Shown one piece after another: positions 6,839 to 15,491 of a DNA stretch of 51,261 nucleotides. Positions within the stretch are counted from its first letter, which is position 1; each line of letters opens with the position of its first letter. The notes below the pieces were generated by a model. The model saw only the letters and a list, made by a program, of their open reading frames with translations. It did not search any database and was not told where the DNA came from. This stretch comes from Azotosporobacter soli (GTDB taxonomy: Bacteria > Bacillota > Negativicutes > SG130). Position numbers and translations under genes: made by a program. The stretch spans positions 1 to 51,261 of the forward strand of contig NZ_JAUAOA010000025.1 of NCBI RefSeq assembly GCF_030542965.1. The letters are read 5' to 3'.

Positions 6839-9004
6839 TTGGATGTGAAGGTTTTTTTAACGCGCTTTGCTGTTGAGTCGGCTAAACATTGCGATCAGAT
6901 GGAAAAAGAATTGCTTTCATTAGAGAAAGACGGCGTTTCCCGACAGAAATTCGATTCGATTTTTCGCATTGCCCACACGATAAAAGGCGCATCCAGGATG
7001 CTGAAATTGACGCCGATTTCTGAAGTGGCGCATAGGATAGAAGATGTGTTGGAAGAATTGCGCAGCGAGCAACGCTCCTTGTCACAGACGGTGATGGACC
7101 AGTTGCTGTTGGCCGTCGATGGAATCCGGGAAATGATCGCCAATGTTGCAGAGGGAAAGGAACTGCCGGAAACCTTGCCTCCGGCCTGTGAGGCGCTGAA
7201 AACCTGGTTGGCTGCAGAGCGCGAGTCGGATCGGATGCCTCCTCTTACTGCAGCTGTTTTCCAAGGAGAACGCATGACAGAGCAAGAGGAAGCAAGTACG
7301 GAGAGCGTGCAGACAACGGATTTCGTTCAAATCCGTTCGGACCAATTAGATGAATTAATCCAATTAATGGGCGAGCTGGTTTCTTTTCAGTATCGGAAAA
7401 AAACGCAACTGGATAAAATGCGGGAACTCTTGCAACTTTCGACGGCTTCTTTATCGTTACTGGAAGGCAAGGGGAGAGCGCTTGCGCAAGAAGGAAAAGA
7501 TGCTGTAACCGCTATCCAGCGTCAGGTTCGGCAGGTACATGATTTGCTGCGGGATGACATGGTCGTCGAAAATCTTTTGACCTGCGATTTACAGGAACGT
7601 ACGTTAAAGATTCGCATGCTGCCTATTTCTACGCTGTTTGGCAGGATTAACCGTGGCGTCCGTGATTTTGCACGGGCAAATGGAAAAGAAGTCGAATTTT
7701 ACGGTGAAGGCGGCGACACGGAACTGGATCGCAAAATCATTGAACAGTTGGGGGACTGCTTGATCCATATGATTCGCAATGCCATTGACCATGGAATCGA
7801 AACTTCTGAGGAACGGATCAGGCAGGGGAAAAATCCCCGTGGTCAGATCCGTTTAACGGCTTTTTATGATGGCGGCGGCGTTACCTTGGTCATTCATGAT
7901 GATGGTGCCGGGATCAATTTGCCGGAGGTCAAAGCGACGGCGCTGAAGAAGGATTTAATCAGCGAAGCGGCGGCGGATACGATGACGGAAATGGAATTGC
8001 TGGATTTGCTTTTTCTGCCCGGATTCAGTACGAGTCCGATTATTACGGATATATCGGGGCGCGGCGTCGGCATGAACGTTGTCAAAGAGACGATTGTCGA
8101 AACTTTGAAAGGCTCTGTCCGGATTCAAAGCGTCCAGGGCAAAGGAACCTCTTTTTTTCTTAAGGTGCCGATTACGCTGGCGTTGTCGAGGATGCTGATC
8201 GTGGCGACGGGGAAACATCGTTTTGCACTTCCGTCATATTCGGTGCAAGAAGTGCTGACTGTGGCGAAGGATCAGATCATTGAGGTCATTAATAAGCGTG
8301 CTGTGCGTGTTCGCGAACAAATTCTTCCGTTGGAGGAACTGCAGACGCTGCTCGATTATCCGCAACCTGTGCCGCGTGAAGGAGCGGAAATGGTGGTGGT
8401 CTTGCTGTCTTCAGGCCCGGATCGCTTAGGGCTGATCGTTGATTCTGTGGTCAGCGAAGCCGATATGGTGATAAAATCGCTGCCGGAATCGATGGAGAAA
8501 TGGCCATTGCTTGCCGGATTTACTGTAGGCGGACAGGATGAGGTGATCAGCGTGTTAAGCGTCGCGGCTTTGCTGCAGCAAAGCAGAAAAAGTAAAAATG
8601 CACAGGTAGGGACGGTTGGCGGCGACGTTGCCTTACAAGGCAAAAAAATCCTGGTCGTTGATGATTCTGGCAATACGCGCGAGATTGTAAAAAGCATTCT
8701 GGAATCTTATGGATATCAGGTTGACTTGGCGGAGGATGGGCTGGAGGCGCTGGAAAAAACCGGCCGAAAATTGTATGATGCGGTGATTACTGACGTTGAA
8801 ATGCCGCAACTGGATGGCTTTAGTCTGACCGCTCATTTGCGGCAGGATGAGCGATATCGCCAAACTCCGGTGATCATCGTGACGTCGCGGGAAAAGCCGG
8901 AAGACAAACGGCGCGGGATTCAAGTCGGCGCCAATGCCTATATCGTCAAGGGCGCCTTCGATCAGAACAATCTGATTGAAACGCTGCAAAACTTGATTGG
9001 CTAA
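6839..9004 (+). CDS. cheA: CheA-REC hybrid histidine kinase
   Basis: A 721-residue hybrid kinase. The N-terminal HPt (P1) carries His46 in RIAHTIKGASRML. No P2 docking domain is visible. The dimerisation and ATPase domains follow, with HMIRNAIDHGIE, DDGAGIN and GRGVGMNVV; then a CheW-like regulatory domain and a C-terminal receiver with ILVVDDSGN, the phosphoacceptor in ITDVEMPQLDG and Lys in YIVKG. The attached receiver means phosphate can move within the protein, as in phosphorelays. TTG 6839 lies 9 bases after AGGAAGGGG; GTG 6845 is a possible alternative. It is the kinase core of the operon and likely feeds the receiver, DHp and NtrC-type proteins downstream. Confidence 0.92.
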   Translation: MDVKVFLTRFAVESAKHCDQMEKELLSLEKDGVSRQKFDSIFRIAHTIKGASRMLKLTPISEVAHRIEDVLEELRSEQRSLSQTVMDQLLLAVDGIREMIANVAEGKELPETLPPACEALKTWLAAERESDRMPPLTAAVFQGERMTEQEEASTESVQTTDFVQIRSDQLDELIQLMGELVSFQYRKKTQLDKMRELLQLSTASLSLLEGKGRALAQEGKDAVTAIQRQVRQVHDLLRDDMVVENLLTCDLQERTLKIRMLPISTLFGRINRGVRDFARANGKEVEFYGEGGDTELDRKIIEQLGDCLIHMIRNAIDHGIETSEERIRQGKNPRGQIRLTAFYDGGGVTLVIHDDGAGINLPEVKATALKKDLISEAAADTMTEMELLDLLFLPGFSTSPIITDISGRGVGMNVVKETIVETLKGSVRIQSVQGKGTSFFLKVPITLALSRMLIVATGKHRFALPSYSVQEVLTVAKDQIIEVINKRAVRVREQILPLEELQTLLDYPQPVPREGAEMVVVLLSSGPDRLGLIVDSVVSEADMVIKSLPESMEKWPLLAGFTVGGQDEVISVLSVAALLQQSRKSKNAQVGTVGGDVALQGKKILVVDDSGNTREIVKSILESYGYQVDLAEDGLEALEKTGRKLYDAVITDVEMPQLDGFSLTAHLRQDERYRQTPVIIVTSREKPEDKRRGIQVGANAYIVKGAFDQNNLIETLQNLIG

Positions 9005-9030
9005 ATGAAACGCAAAGGAGAAGGCGGCAG

Positions 9031-9372
9031 ATGAAGATATTATTGATTGAAGATGATGAGTTGATGCGCGATATGATCACGATGGTTCTTGCCATGGAAG
9101 GGCACGAAGTGAGCGGCGCGGCGACGGGCGAAGTTGCACGCGCGCTATTCAACGCAGGCGGCTATGCTGCGGTGATTTCCGATATGTATTTGCCGGATAC
9201 CGATGGCTTTGAACTGTTTGCCGAACTGAAGGCGGTGCAACCGGAGTTGCTTTTTTTGCTGCTGAGCGGCGAAACAGATGAAGCGGTGCTGCGCAAAGCG
9301 GCCGCGCTCGGAATTCCTTATATTGAAAAAGATGAGAACTTTGCGGAACGGATAGCGGCGGCGTTGAAATAA
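9031..9372 (+). CDS. Stand-alone receiver (CheY-like) protein
   Basis: A 113-residue single receiver domain. The acidic pair is in LLIEDDEL, the phosphoacceptor is Asp51 in VISDMYLPDTDG, the conserved Ser is in LLLSGETD and the Lys in YIEKDE. It has no output domain, so it would act by protein contact or as an intermediate in phosphotransfer. It sits 26 bases after the hybrid cheA and directly before the lone DHp domain, a position that suits a step in a relay. A flagellar-switch CheY role is less likely because no flagellar gene is nearby, but it cannot be excluded. Confidence 0.88.
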   Translation: MKILLIEDDELMRDMITMVLAMEGHEVSGAATGEVARALFNAGGYAAVISDMYLPDTDGFELFAELKAVQPELLFLLLSGETDEAVLRKAAALGIPYIEKDENFAERIAAALK

Positions 9373-9408
9373 AGCGCGGCAGCTAAGTGGATAAAGGGAG
9401 CTGGAACG

Positions 9409-9609
9409 ATGGAAGAAGAGAAGATGTCGGCAAAAATGTTTCACGATTTGAATCAGCCGCTTAATTCGATCAAGATGATTTCGGGAGGAATCTTATATAT
9501 GCTGAACCAAGGCAAAAAGTTGCCGGAAGAAGAATTGGCCCAGTGCATGAAGGAAATAGCGGCGCAGACGGATCGCATCGCCGCGATGCTGGTTCGTCTG
9601 AAAGAATAA
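9409..9609 (+). CDS. Lone histidine-kinase DHp (HisKA) domain, putative phosphotransferase
   Basis: A 66-residue protein that matches only the dimerisation/histidine-phosphorylation hairpin of NtrB-type kinases. His12 is in the H-box MFHDLNQPLNSIKM, and the second helix ends in QTDRIAAMLVRLKE, exactly where the ATPase domain would normally begin. No ATPase domain follows: only 45 bases separate it from the next gene. It has its own AAAGGGAG site (9393-9400) and ATG. By analogy with Spo0B-like proteins it could dimerise into a four-helix bundle and pass phosphate between receivers, here between CheA-REC or the lone receiver and the sigma-54 activator. Function is inferred from domain and position; a remnant of a broken kinase is the alternative. 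Confidence 0.72.
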   Translation: MEEEKMSAKMFHDLNQPLNSIKMISGGILYMLNQGKKLPEEELAQCMKEIAAQTDRIAAMLVRLKE

Positions 9610-9654
9610 GCGGCTGCGCCTGCCTGTGGAGGGCTGACAAGGAGAGGCTAGCAA

Positions 9655-11130
9655 ATGAAGATATTGCTTGTAGATGATGAGCAGCATAGTTGTCAGGCTA
9701 TGCTATGGTTCTTAAAACATCAAAATCATGAGGTGACCGAATGCGCCAGCGGCGAAGAAGCGTTGACGAAGTTTGCCGAAGGGCAGTATCCGTTGGTGTT
9801 GTCGGATATCCAAATGCCCGGCATGTCGGGTGTTGATCTGGCGGCTGCCATCAAAAAGCGACCGGAGAGCTGGCAAACCGATGTGGTTTTGTTTACCGGG
9901 CATGCTGACATCAACGCGGTGATTGCCGCGCTGCGGGTCGGCGTCTATGATTATTTGAAAAAGCCGGTCAATCCTGAAGAATTGGCTTCGGTTATTGAGC
10001 GCGTCGCCGAACATCAAGCGTTGTTGCGGGAAAACAAGCGTTTGACCGAACGCTTTCAGGATGAGGTGCACGCTGCGACTGCAGAGACGCGCCAGGAACT
10101 GGTTCAGATGAAGCAGTTGGTTGCCGAATCGACGATTGGCGCCATCGGCTTATTTTCCGATTGCATGCGCAAAATTGCAAAGCAGGCCGAGCAATTGCAC
10201 GCGGATCGCTCGATTCCGGTTTTGATTGAAGGCGAAACCGGAACCGGCAAAGAAGTGGTTGCAAAGCTAATCCATTACGGCAGCCGTTTTGACCAACTGA
10301 GCGCGGCCTCGTTTGTTGACATCAATTGTGCGGCGCTGGCGCCGACTTTGTTTGAGAGCGAACTGTTCGGCTATGAGGCGGGTTCGTTTACCGGCAGCAT
10401 GGCAAGAGGCGCGAAAGGAAAATTCGATCTGGCTTACGGAGGAACGCTACTGCTCGATGAAATCGGCGAGATTCCGCTGGAACTGCAGGGGAAATTGCTG
10501 CGCGTCCTGCAGGAAAAAGAGTTTTACCGGGTTGGCGGATTGAAAAAGATCAAAACCGATATCCGTTCGATCTGCGCTACGAATATTCCGCTGGCCAAAC
10601 GTGTCGAAGAAGGCACATTTCGCAAAGATTTGTATTTTCGCCTCAAAGTGGCTCATATTGTTATACCGCCGCTGCGCGAACGAAAAGAGGAAATTTTGCC
10701 GATGGCCAAATTGTTCATGCAAAAATTTGCACAGCAGAAGAAGAAAAAGTTTACACAGTTTGATAGTGAAGCAGTACGGATGCTGGAAACATATGACTGG
10801 CCGGGGAATATCAGAGAACTGCAAAATGTGATCGAATATGCAGTGTTTGCCTATGATGCAGAAACTTTGCAAGCGGAGCACATCAGCGGTTTGCTGCGCC
10901 AGAGAGTAACGTCATTGCCGGAAGCGGCGTCACAGGACAACCTCTTGGCGATACCGATTCCGGCGAATGGCTATTCATTGAAACAGTATACGGCAGATGT
11001 TATTCTAAAAGTGTTAGCGGCGCATGAGGGAAATCAGTCGGCGGCGGCGAATTATTTAGGCATTTCGCGCCGGGCGTTATCGTACCGCTTAGAAGAAATG
11101 CGCAAGAAAAAAGAAGACGGCAAAATGTGA
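9655..11130 (+). CDS. NtrC-family sigma-54-dependent response regulator
   Basis: A 491-residue regulator: receiver with LLVDDEQ, Asp51 in VLSDIQMPG and Lys in YLKKPVNP; a coiled linker around 118-150; an AAA+ domain with Walker A GETGTGKE, Walker B TLLLDEIGE, and the sigma-54-contacting loop reading GSFTGS where GAFTGA is usual; and a C-terminal Fis-type helix-turn-helix (NQSAAANYLGISRRALSYRL). It would open promoters bound by RNA polymerase-sigma-54. A consensus sigma-54 promoter lies only 160 bases downstream of its stop, before the GGDEF gene. It is the last gene of the chemosensory operon and the likely output of the relay. Confidence 0.93.
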   Translation: MKILLVDDEQHSCQAMLWFLKHQNHEVTECASGEEALTKFAEGQYPLVLSDIQMPGMSGVDLAAAIKKRPESWQTDVVLFTGHADINAVIAALRVGVYDYLKKPVNPEELASVIERVAEHQALLRENKRLTERFQDEVHAATAETRQELVQMKQLVAESTIGAIGLFSDCMRKIAKQAEQLHADRSIPVLIEGETGTGKEVVAKLIHYGSRFDQLSAASFVDINCAALAPTLFESELFGYEAGSFTGSMARGAKGKFDLAYGGTLLLDEIGEIPLELQGKLLRVLQEKEFYRVGGLKKIKTDIRSICATNIPLAKRVEEGTFRKDLYFRLKVAHIVIPPLRERKEEILPMAKLFMQKFAQQKKKKFTQFDSEAVRMLETYDWPGNIRELQNVIEYAVFAYDAETLQAEHISGLLRQRVTSLPEAASQDNLLAIPIPANGYSLKQYTADVILKVLAAHEGNQSAAANYLGISRRALSYRLEEMRKKKEDGKM

Positions 11131-11132
11131 CA

Positions 11133-11190
11133 AAAACTTCTCACAAAAACTTCCCAACCGGGAAGTTTTTGTGAGAAGTTTTCTTTTTTT
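11133..11190 (+). terminator. Terminator with perfect 23-bp stem
   Basis: Two perfectly complementary 23-base arms (11133-11155 and 11160-11182) enclose the loop AACC and are followed by CTTTTTTT. It starts right after the stop of the sigma-54 activator and is an evident intrinsic terminator for the chemosensory operon. Each arm holds two related ACTTC units. The centre lies about 135 bases upstream of the sigma-54 promoter, which is also a usual enhancer distance, so a second role as activator binding site is possible. Confidence 0.85.
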
Positions 11191-11289
11191 ACTTACCCCA
11201 GTAATTAATAAACAAGCGTTGACTTAAAATCAGGCCGCGAAGGATAAGGGGTGTGCAGAAGAAAAAAAGAAACAGAAGAAAACATTTTT

Positions 11290-11307
11290 TTGGCATGAAT
11301 CTTGCAA
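11290..11307 (+). promoter_or_regulatory. Sigma-54 (-24/-12) promoter
   Basis: The sequence TTGGCATGAATCTTGCAA fits the sigma-54 consensus TGGCAYRN4TTGCW at every position, with the GG and GC elements ten bases apart. Transcription would start near 11317 and give a leader of about 60 bases before the GGDEF start at 11380. The adjacent upstream gene encodes a sigma-54 activator, which strengthens the call. Confidence 0.85.
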
Positions 11308-11379
11308 TGACAGTGGTACTGTCTGAAGAAAAGACGAAATTAAAAAAAAGTGCAGGGGTAAACAGTAAGGAGTGAACGG

Positions 11380-12336
11380 GTGTTGACAGGAAATATGCTG
11401 GCTGCGGATTTAGATACATTGAAAAAGTATTATGACGTTGCAAGAATCGTCGAACCGGCGCTGGGGTGTGCGGACGGTTCACGTATATATGCGAATGAGC
11501 CGATAAAACAGCAAGGAGAAGAAGTTTGCCGTCATTTCGGCCATAAAGGGCGACAGTGCAATTCATGTCTTTGTTTGCAAGCGATAGAAAACAATGAGAC
11601 ATTCGTGAAAACCGAAGTATTGGACGGCAACATTTATATGGTTACAGCGATGCCGTTGAAGAAAGAAGGCCGCATGGTGGCGCTGGAATTGATCAAATTG
11701 ATCAGTGAACGGACGATCGGGCTTTTGACCGAGTTGCCGCAGGAGAATACGCGTTTGTATCACTCCATTGCCAAATTGCATGACTGGGCGACCAAGGATG
11801 CGCTGACCGATATTTACAATCGCCGCTTTATTGACGAAAGATTGCCTAAGGCGATGAAAAAAGCCAAACAACAGTGCGAGCCGTTTTCCATTGTGATGGC
11901 TGACATCGACTGGTTCAAATTGATCAATGACCGATATGGACACGGGGTCGGGGATGAAATATTAAAGAGCTTTGCCGCAACGATTGAAAATAATATCCGA
12001 AGCGACAACGGCGACTGGGTCGCGCGTTACGGCGGGGAAGAATTTTTGATTTTTTTGGATAACTGTTCAGATAAGGGCGCCTATAAGGTTACGGAAAAGC
12101 TGCGGCGCATCATCGAGCAGACGCAATTATTTACCAAAGCAGGCGTGCTGCACATTACCGCCAGCTTTGGCATCCATACTTTCGGCAAGCGGGATGAAAC
12201 GTTGCAGCAGTTAATGGAACGGGCGGATCGAAACCTTTATCAGGCCAAGCAATCGGGACGCAATTGCACGATAGCCGAATATGTTCCGACACGAAGTGAA
12301 GTTTCCTGCCGTGAAAACTGCAAATATGCAAAATGA
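11380..12336 (+). CDS. GGDEF diguanylate cyclase with Cys-rich N-terminal sensor
   Basis: A 318-residue protein. Residues 1-130 form a PocR/PAS-like sensory region with a cysteine group, CRHFGHKGRQCNSCLCLQA, that could hold a metal or Fe-S centre (inference). Residues about 145-305 are a GGDEF domain with the active motif RYGGEEFLIF, so it should make c-di-GMP from two GTP. The inhibitory RxxD site just before it reads DNGD, so product inhibition through the I-site is probably absent. GTG 11380 follows AAGGAG at 11367-11372. It sits behind the sigma-54 promoter and ahead of an EAL-HDOD gene. Confidence 0.88.
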   Translation: MLTGNMLAADLDTLKKYYDVARIVEPALGCADGSRIYANEPIKQQGEEVCRHFGHKGRQCNSCLCLQAIENNETFVKTEVLDGNIYMVTAMPLKKEGRMVALELIKLISERTIGLLTELPQENTRLYHSIAKLHDWATKDALTDIYNRRFIDERLPKAMKKAKQQCEPFSIVMADIDWFKLINDRYGHGVGDEILKSFAATIENNIRSDNGDWVARYGGEEFLIFLDNCSDKGAYKVTEKLRRIIEQTQLFTKAGVLHITASFGIHTFGKRDETLQQLMERADRNLYQAKQSGRNCTIAEYVPTRSEVSCRENCKYAK

Positions 12337-12374
12337 TGCTTTGCTAAATGGAGTGAAAAAAGGAGATCGCGTTT

Positions 12375-13580
12375 GTGAAAGTTTTTGTTGCCCGTCAACC
12401 AATTTTTGAACAAGGCTTCCGCGTTTTTGCCTATGAGATGCTGTTTCGTCAAAGCGAGGTCAATGCATATAATGCGGCGGACGGTGAACAGGCAACCGCC
12501 AGCGTTATCACCAACAGCCTTTGGGTCATGGGACTCGATTATCTTACCAACGGAAAAAGAATATTTATTAATGTGACGGAAAGAATGCTGAAAGAGAATG
12601 CATTGAGTCTGCTGCCGCCGGATCAGGTTGTGCTCGAAATACTGGAAACGGTCGAACCGGATGCGGAAGTAATTGAAAGCTGTCGTAAATTAAAGCGCCA
12701 GGGATTTATGTTGGTGCTGGACGATTTTGTCTTTCAGCCTCGTTTTCAGCCTTTAGTTGAAATTGCCGATATTATTAAGGTCGATTTTTTAACGACGGGG
12801 CTGCTCGAACAAGAGCGGCTGATCCGGCGCTGTGAACATTTACCGGTGCGATTTTTAGCGGAAAAAGTGGAAACGAATGAACAATATGAGCAGGCGCTTC
12901 GCTTGGGCTATGACTATTTTCAAGGTTATTTTTTCAGCAAACCGGTGATTTTGTCGGCGAAAGACATCCCGGCGAATAAGCTCAGCATAGTTAAAGTGTT
13001 ACAGGAAATTCGGCGGCCGGAATTGCAACTGGATAAGCTGCGCAACGCGATTCAAAAAGATGTGTCGTTGGCGTATAAGCTGCTTGCTTTTATCAACTCG
13101 GCCCATTTCGGTTTTAAAAGCCAGATCGGTTCGATCCAGCAGGCGTTAGCCTTGCTCGGTAAAAAAGAAATTGTCAAGTGGATGTCGTTGGTCGCGCTGA
13201 AAGAAATTGCCGAGGGTAAAAGCGATGAATTGTTGATGAACTCGCTGGTGCGCGGGCGGCTGTGCGAACTTGTGGCGGTCGAAATCGGCCTGGTGCGGCA
13301 TCGGGATGAAGCCTTCACGATGGGCTTATTTTCCTTGGTGGATGCGCTCTTGAATAAACCGTTGGCGGACATTTTAAAACTGCTGCCGCTGCCGGAAGCC
13401 GTCCAAGAGGCGCTCTTGGGACGGGAAAATGCATTCTTTCGTTTGTTGGAGCTGGCTCGGGCTTGCGAACGCGGCGATTGGCCGATAATTCAATCTTACG
13501 CGAAGCGAATGGATATCGAATTGGCTAAGTTGTGGGAATTGGTGCTGCTGTCGATCAAATGGAGCAAAGAAAATGAATAA
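12375..13580 (+). CDS. EAL-HDOD domain signalling protein
   Basis: A 401-residue protein of the YuxH/CdgJ type. The N-terminal half is an EAL-like domain: YEMLFR replaces EALLR, FINVTE, LEILETVEP, LDDFVF (usually DDFG), IIKVDF, LAEKVET and YFQGYFFSKP can all be aligned. Several metal-binding residues remain but the loop glycine after DDF is lost, so phosphodiesterase activity is uncertain and related proteins are usually inactive. The C-terminal half is an HDOD domain (LAYKLLAFINSAHFG...). GTG 12375 follows AAGGAG. It is 38 bases after the GGDEF gene and almost certainly in the same sigma-54 transcript. Confidence 0.88.
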   Translation: MKVFVARQPIFEQGFRVFAYEMLFRQSEVNAYNAADGEQATASVITNSLWVMGLDYLTNGKRIFINVTERMLKENALSLLPPDQVVLEILETVEPDAEVIESCRKLKRQGFMLVLDDFVFQPRFQPLVEIADIIKVDFLTTGLLEQERLIRRCEHLPVRFLAEKVETNEQYEQALRLGYDYFQGYFFSKPVILSAKDIPANKLSIVKVLQEIRRPELQLDKLRNAIQKDVSLAYKLLAFINSAHFGFKSQIGSIQQALALLGKKEIVKWMSLVALKEIAEGKSDELLMNSLVRGRLCELVAVEIGLVRHRDEAFTMGLFSLVDALLNKPLADILKLLPLPEAVQEALLGRENAFFRLLELARACERGDWPIIQSYAKRMDIELAKLWELVLLSIKWSKENE

Positions 13581-13676
13581 GTTTCTGCCGCGTCACAGTG
13601 ACGCGAGATGAAAAGATATTTATGCAACATAAATATAAAAATGCGCAATTACAAAAAGAAGTAGGAGGAATTTTCA

Positions 13677-15368
13677 ATGAAGCAACGTATGCCGATTGGC
13701 GCTCAATTAGGTATTCTGATGGGAATCGCTCTGACCTTGATGGTCGTATTGCTGAGCGTGATCCTCTATGAATTCAAAGAAACCAGCGCGGCTTATCAAA
13801 ACATGCTCTCCGGCGCGGTGCAGCGTACGATGGCCCTGCAGGAGGCGCAGGATGATTTCCATGAAGGGATCAGCGAACTGCGTGGCTATATCGCGTACAG
13901 CGATGCCAAATATGCGGCGGATACAATGACCTTGTTCAAGCAAAGCGACAACGCGGTAAAAGAATTCAGCGCCGCAGTGCCGACAGCCGCAACGAGAGCG
14001 TTGGGCGAAAAACTGCATGAAGCAATGACTTCATACATGGCGGATATTCAAGAAGTGCTGCGTCTGAAACAGGCCAATGACCCGGCTTATCTGACGGTCT
14101 TGGCTGGCGCGCGCGGCAAGACGGAGCTTGTCAACAAAGCGTTCGAAGAAGTGATGGCTTCGCAGGATGCGACATTAAAGCAACGGGTCAAAGAACTCAA
14201 TGATCGACAGGCGATGCTGTTTACTACCGTTATTGTCACAAGTTTGGCGGGCATTGCGCTGATTATCGGCTTGCTGATCTGGTACAGCCGTCAACTGGCG
14301 CGCCGAATCGGCAATTTGCGCGGCGATATCGTCGCGCTGAGCGAACTCGATTTATCGCGGCCAGATGTATACCCCAGCCGCAACGATGAGATTGGCGATA
14401 TGGCGGAAGCAATGATTAAAATGAAACAGGCACTGCAGGAAATTGTCCGTCTGCTCCGTCGCAACGCTGAAACGTTGGCGGCTTCCAGCGAAGAACTGTC
14501 CTCTGCGGTGGAAGAACAGTTGCAGGTGTCGGAAAATATCGCCAGAACGATAACCGATGTGGCTGGCGGAGCCGATCGGAACACGAATCACATCGGCGAA
14601 ATTAGCGGCGTAATTCAGGAAGTCGGCGCACGGGCCGAAGAGATAAGCGCCAGCGCGGTTCAAGTCAATCATGTCACGCAGGATGCGGTCGGCGATGCGG
14701 ATCAGGGGATGAAACTGATTCATCGCCTGGTGGCGCAAAATGAAACAATCGGGACGTCGATGGTCGATATTACCAGAGTGTCTGAAGCGCTGGTCAAGGG
14801 TTCCGATGACATTCAAGACATTGTAATCACAATCCGAAACATTGCGGGGCAGACCAATCTCTTGGCGCTTAATGCGGCGATTGAAGCAGCCAGAGCTGGA
14901 GAAGCCGGACGCGGTTTTGCCGTAGTGGCGGAAGAAGTTCGCAAACTGGCCGAGCAAAGCGCCGGAGCTACCAACCATATTGAAGAGATCATCAGTAAAA
15001 TGACGACCGATATTCAGTTTTCCGTCGATGCAGTCGCGAAAGCCAACGGCGAAGTCGTTGCGGGAAAAACGGCAACCGATGAAACGCAGCAGGGATTCCA
15101 GGCGATTCTTGGCAAACTGGGAAAAGTAAAAGAAGGCATTGAACAGATCGGCCGTGCAGTCGAGGAGACGGCACACGGCATGCAATCGGTGGTCAGCAAT
15201 GTGCAAAATATCGGTTCAGTGGCGGAAGAAACAAGCGTCAGTGCGCAGACGGTAGCAGCCGCGGCCGAAGAACAAAGCGCGAGTTTCCATGAAGTAAGTT
15301 CGAATTCTGATTCGTTGGCGCAAATGGCAACCGAACTGAACGGAATTACGGCGCGCTTTAAAATGTAA
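13677..15368 (+). CDS. Methyl-accepting chemotaxis protein, canonical tip
   Basis: A 563-residue receptor: first membrane helix at about 9-30, a helical periplasmic domain of four-helix-bundle type to about residue 180, second membrane helix around 183-204, a HAMP domain, and a signalling coiled coil with the canonical tip [20 protein letters not shown]. The C-terminus has [14 protein letters not shown] methylation-type repeats. TAGGAGGAA precedes ATG 13677. Unlike the receptor at 2765 it should couple to the cell's main chemotaxis kinase. It stands alone between the c-di-GMP genes and a strong terminator; the ligand is unknown. Confidence 0.92.
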   Translation: MKQRMPIGAQLGILMGIALTLMVVLLSVILYEFKETSAAYQNMLSGAVQRTMALQEAQDDFHEGISELRGYIAYSDAKYAADTMTLFKQSDNAVKEFSAAVPTAATRALGEKLHEAMTSYMADIQEVLRLKQANDPAYLTVLAGARGKTELVNKAFEEVMASQDATLKQRVKELNDRQAMLFTTVIVTSLAGIALIIGLLIWYSRQLARRIGNLRGDIVALSELDLSRPDVYPSRNDEIGDMAEAMIKMKQALQEIVRLLRRNAETLAASSEELSSAVEEQLQVSENIARTITDVAGGADRNTNHIGEISGVIQEVGARAEEISASAVQVNHVTQDAVGDADQGMKLIHRLVAQNETIGTSMVDITRVSEALVKGSDDIQDIVITIRNIAGQTNLLALNAAIEAARAGEAGRGFAVVAEEVRKLAEQSAGATNHIEEIISKMTTDIQFSVDAVAKANGEVVAGKTATDETQQGFQAILGKLGKVKEGIEQIGRAVEETAHGMQSVVSNVQNIGSVAEETSVSAQTVAAAAEEQSASFHEVSSNSDSLAQMATELNGITARFKM

Positions 15369-15373
15369 CGCAG

Positions 15374-15409
15374 ACAGCCCGGTCGAAAAAAATCGACCGG
15401 GCTGTTTTT
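15374..15409 (+). terminator. Intrinsic terminator after the chemoreceptor
   Basis: Stem ACAGCCCGGTCGA (15374-15386) with TCGACCGGGCTGT (15393-15405), A-rich loop, followed by a short T run. It closes the receptor transcript just before the TetR promoter. Confidence 0.88.
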
Positions 15410-15412
15410 AGA

Positions 15413-15454
15413 TTGACAAACTAATGCGATTAGCCTTATTATTAATGTAATTAG
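15413..15454 (+). promoter_or_regulatory. Promoter and two TetR operator-like palindromes
   Basis: TTGACA at 15413-15418 and TATTAT at 15437-15442 (18-base spacer) form a likely promoter. Two similar 13-base palindromes, CTAATGCGATTAG (15421-15433) and TTAATGTAATTAG (15442-15454), have centres 21 bases apart, two helical turns, one inside the spacer and one overlapping and following the -10. This arrangement fits autorepression of the TetR-efflux pair by two dimers. Binding is inferred. Confidence 0.7.
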
Positions 15455-15491
15455 TTAAGCGAAAATAGAATTGAGCAAAAGAGGGAAAGAA

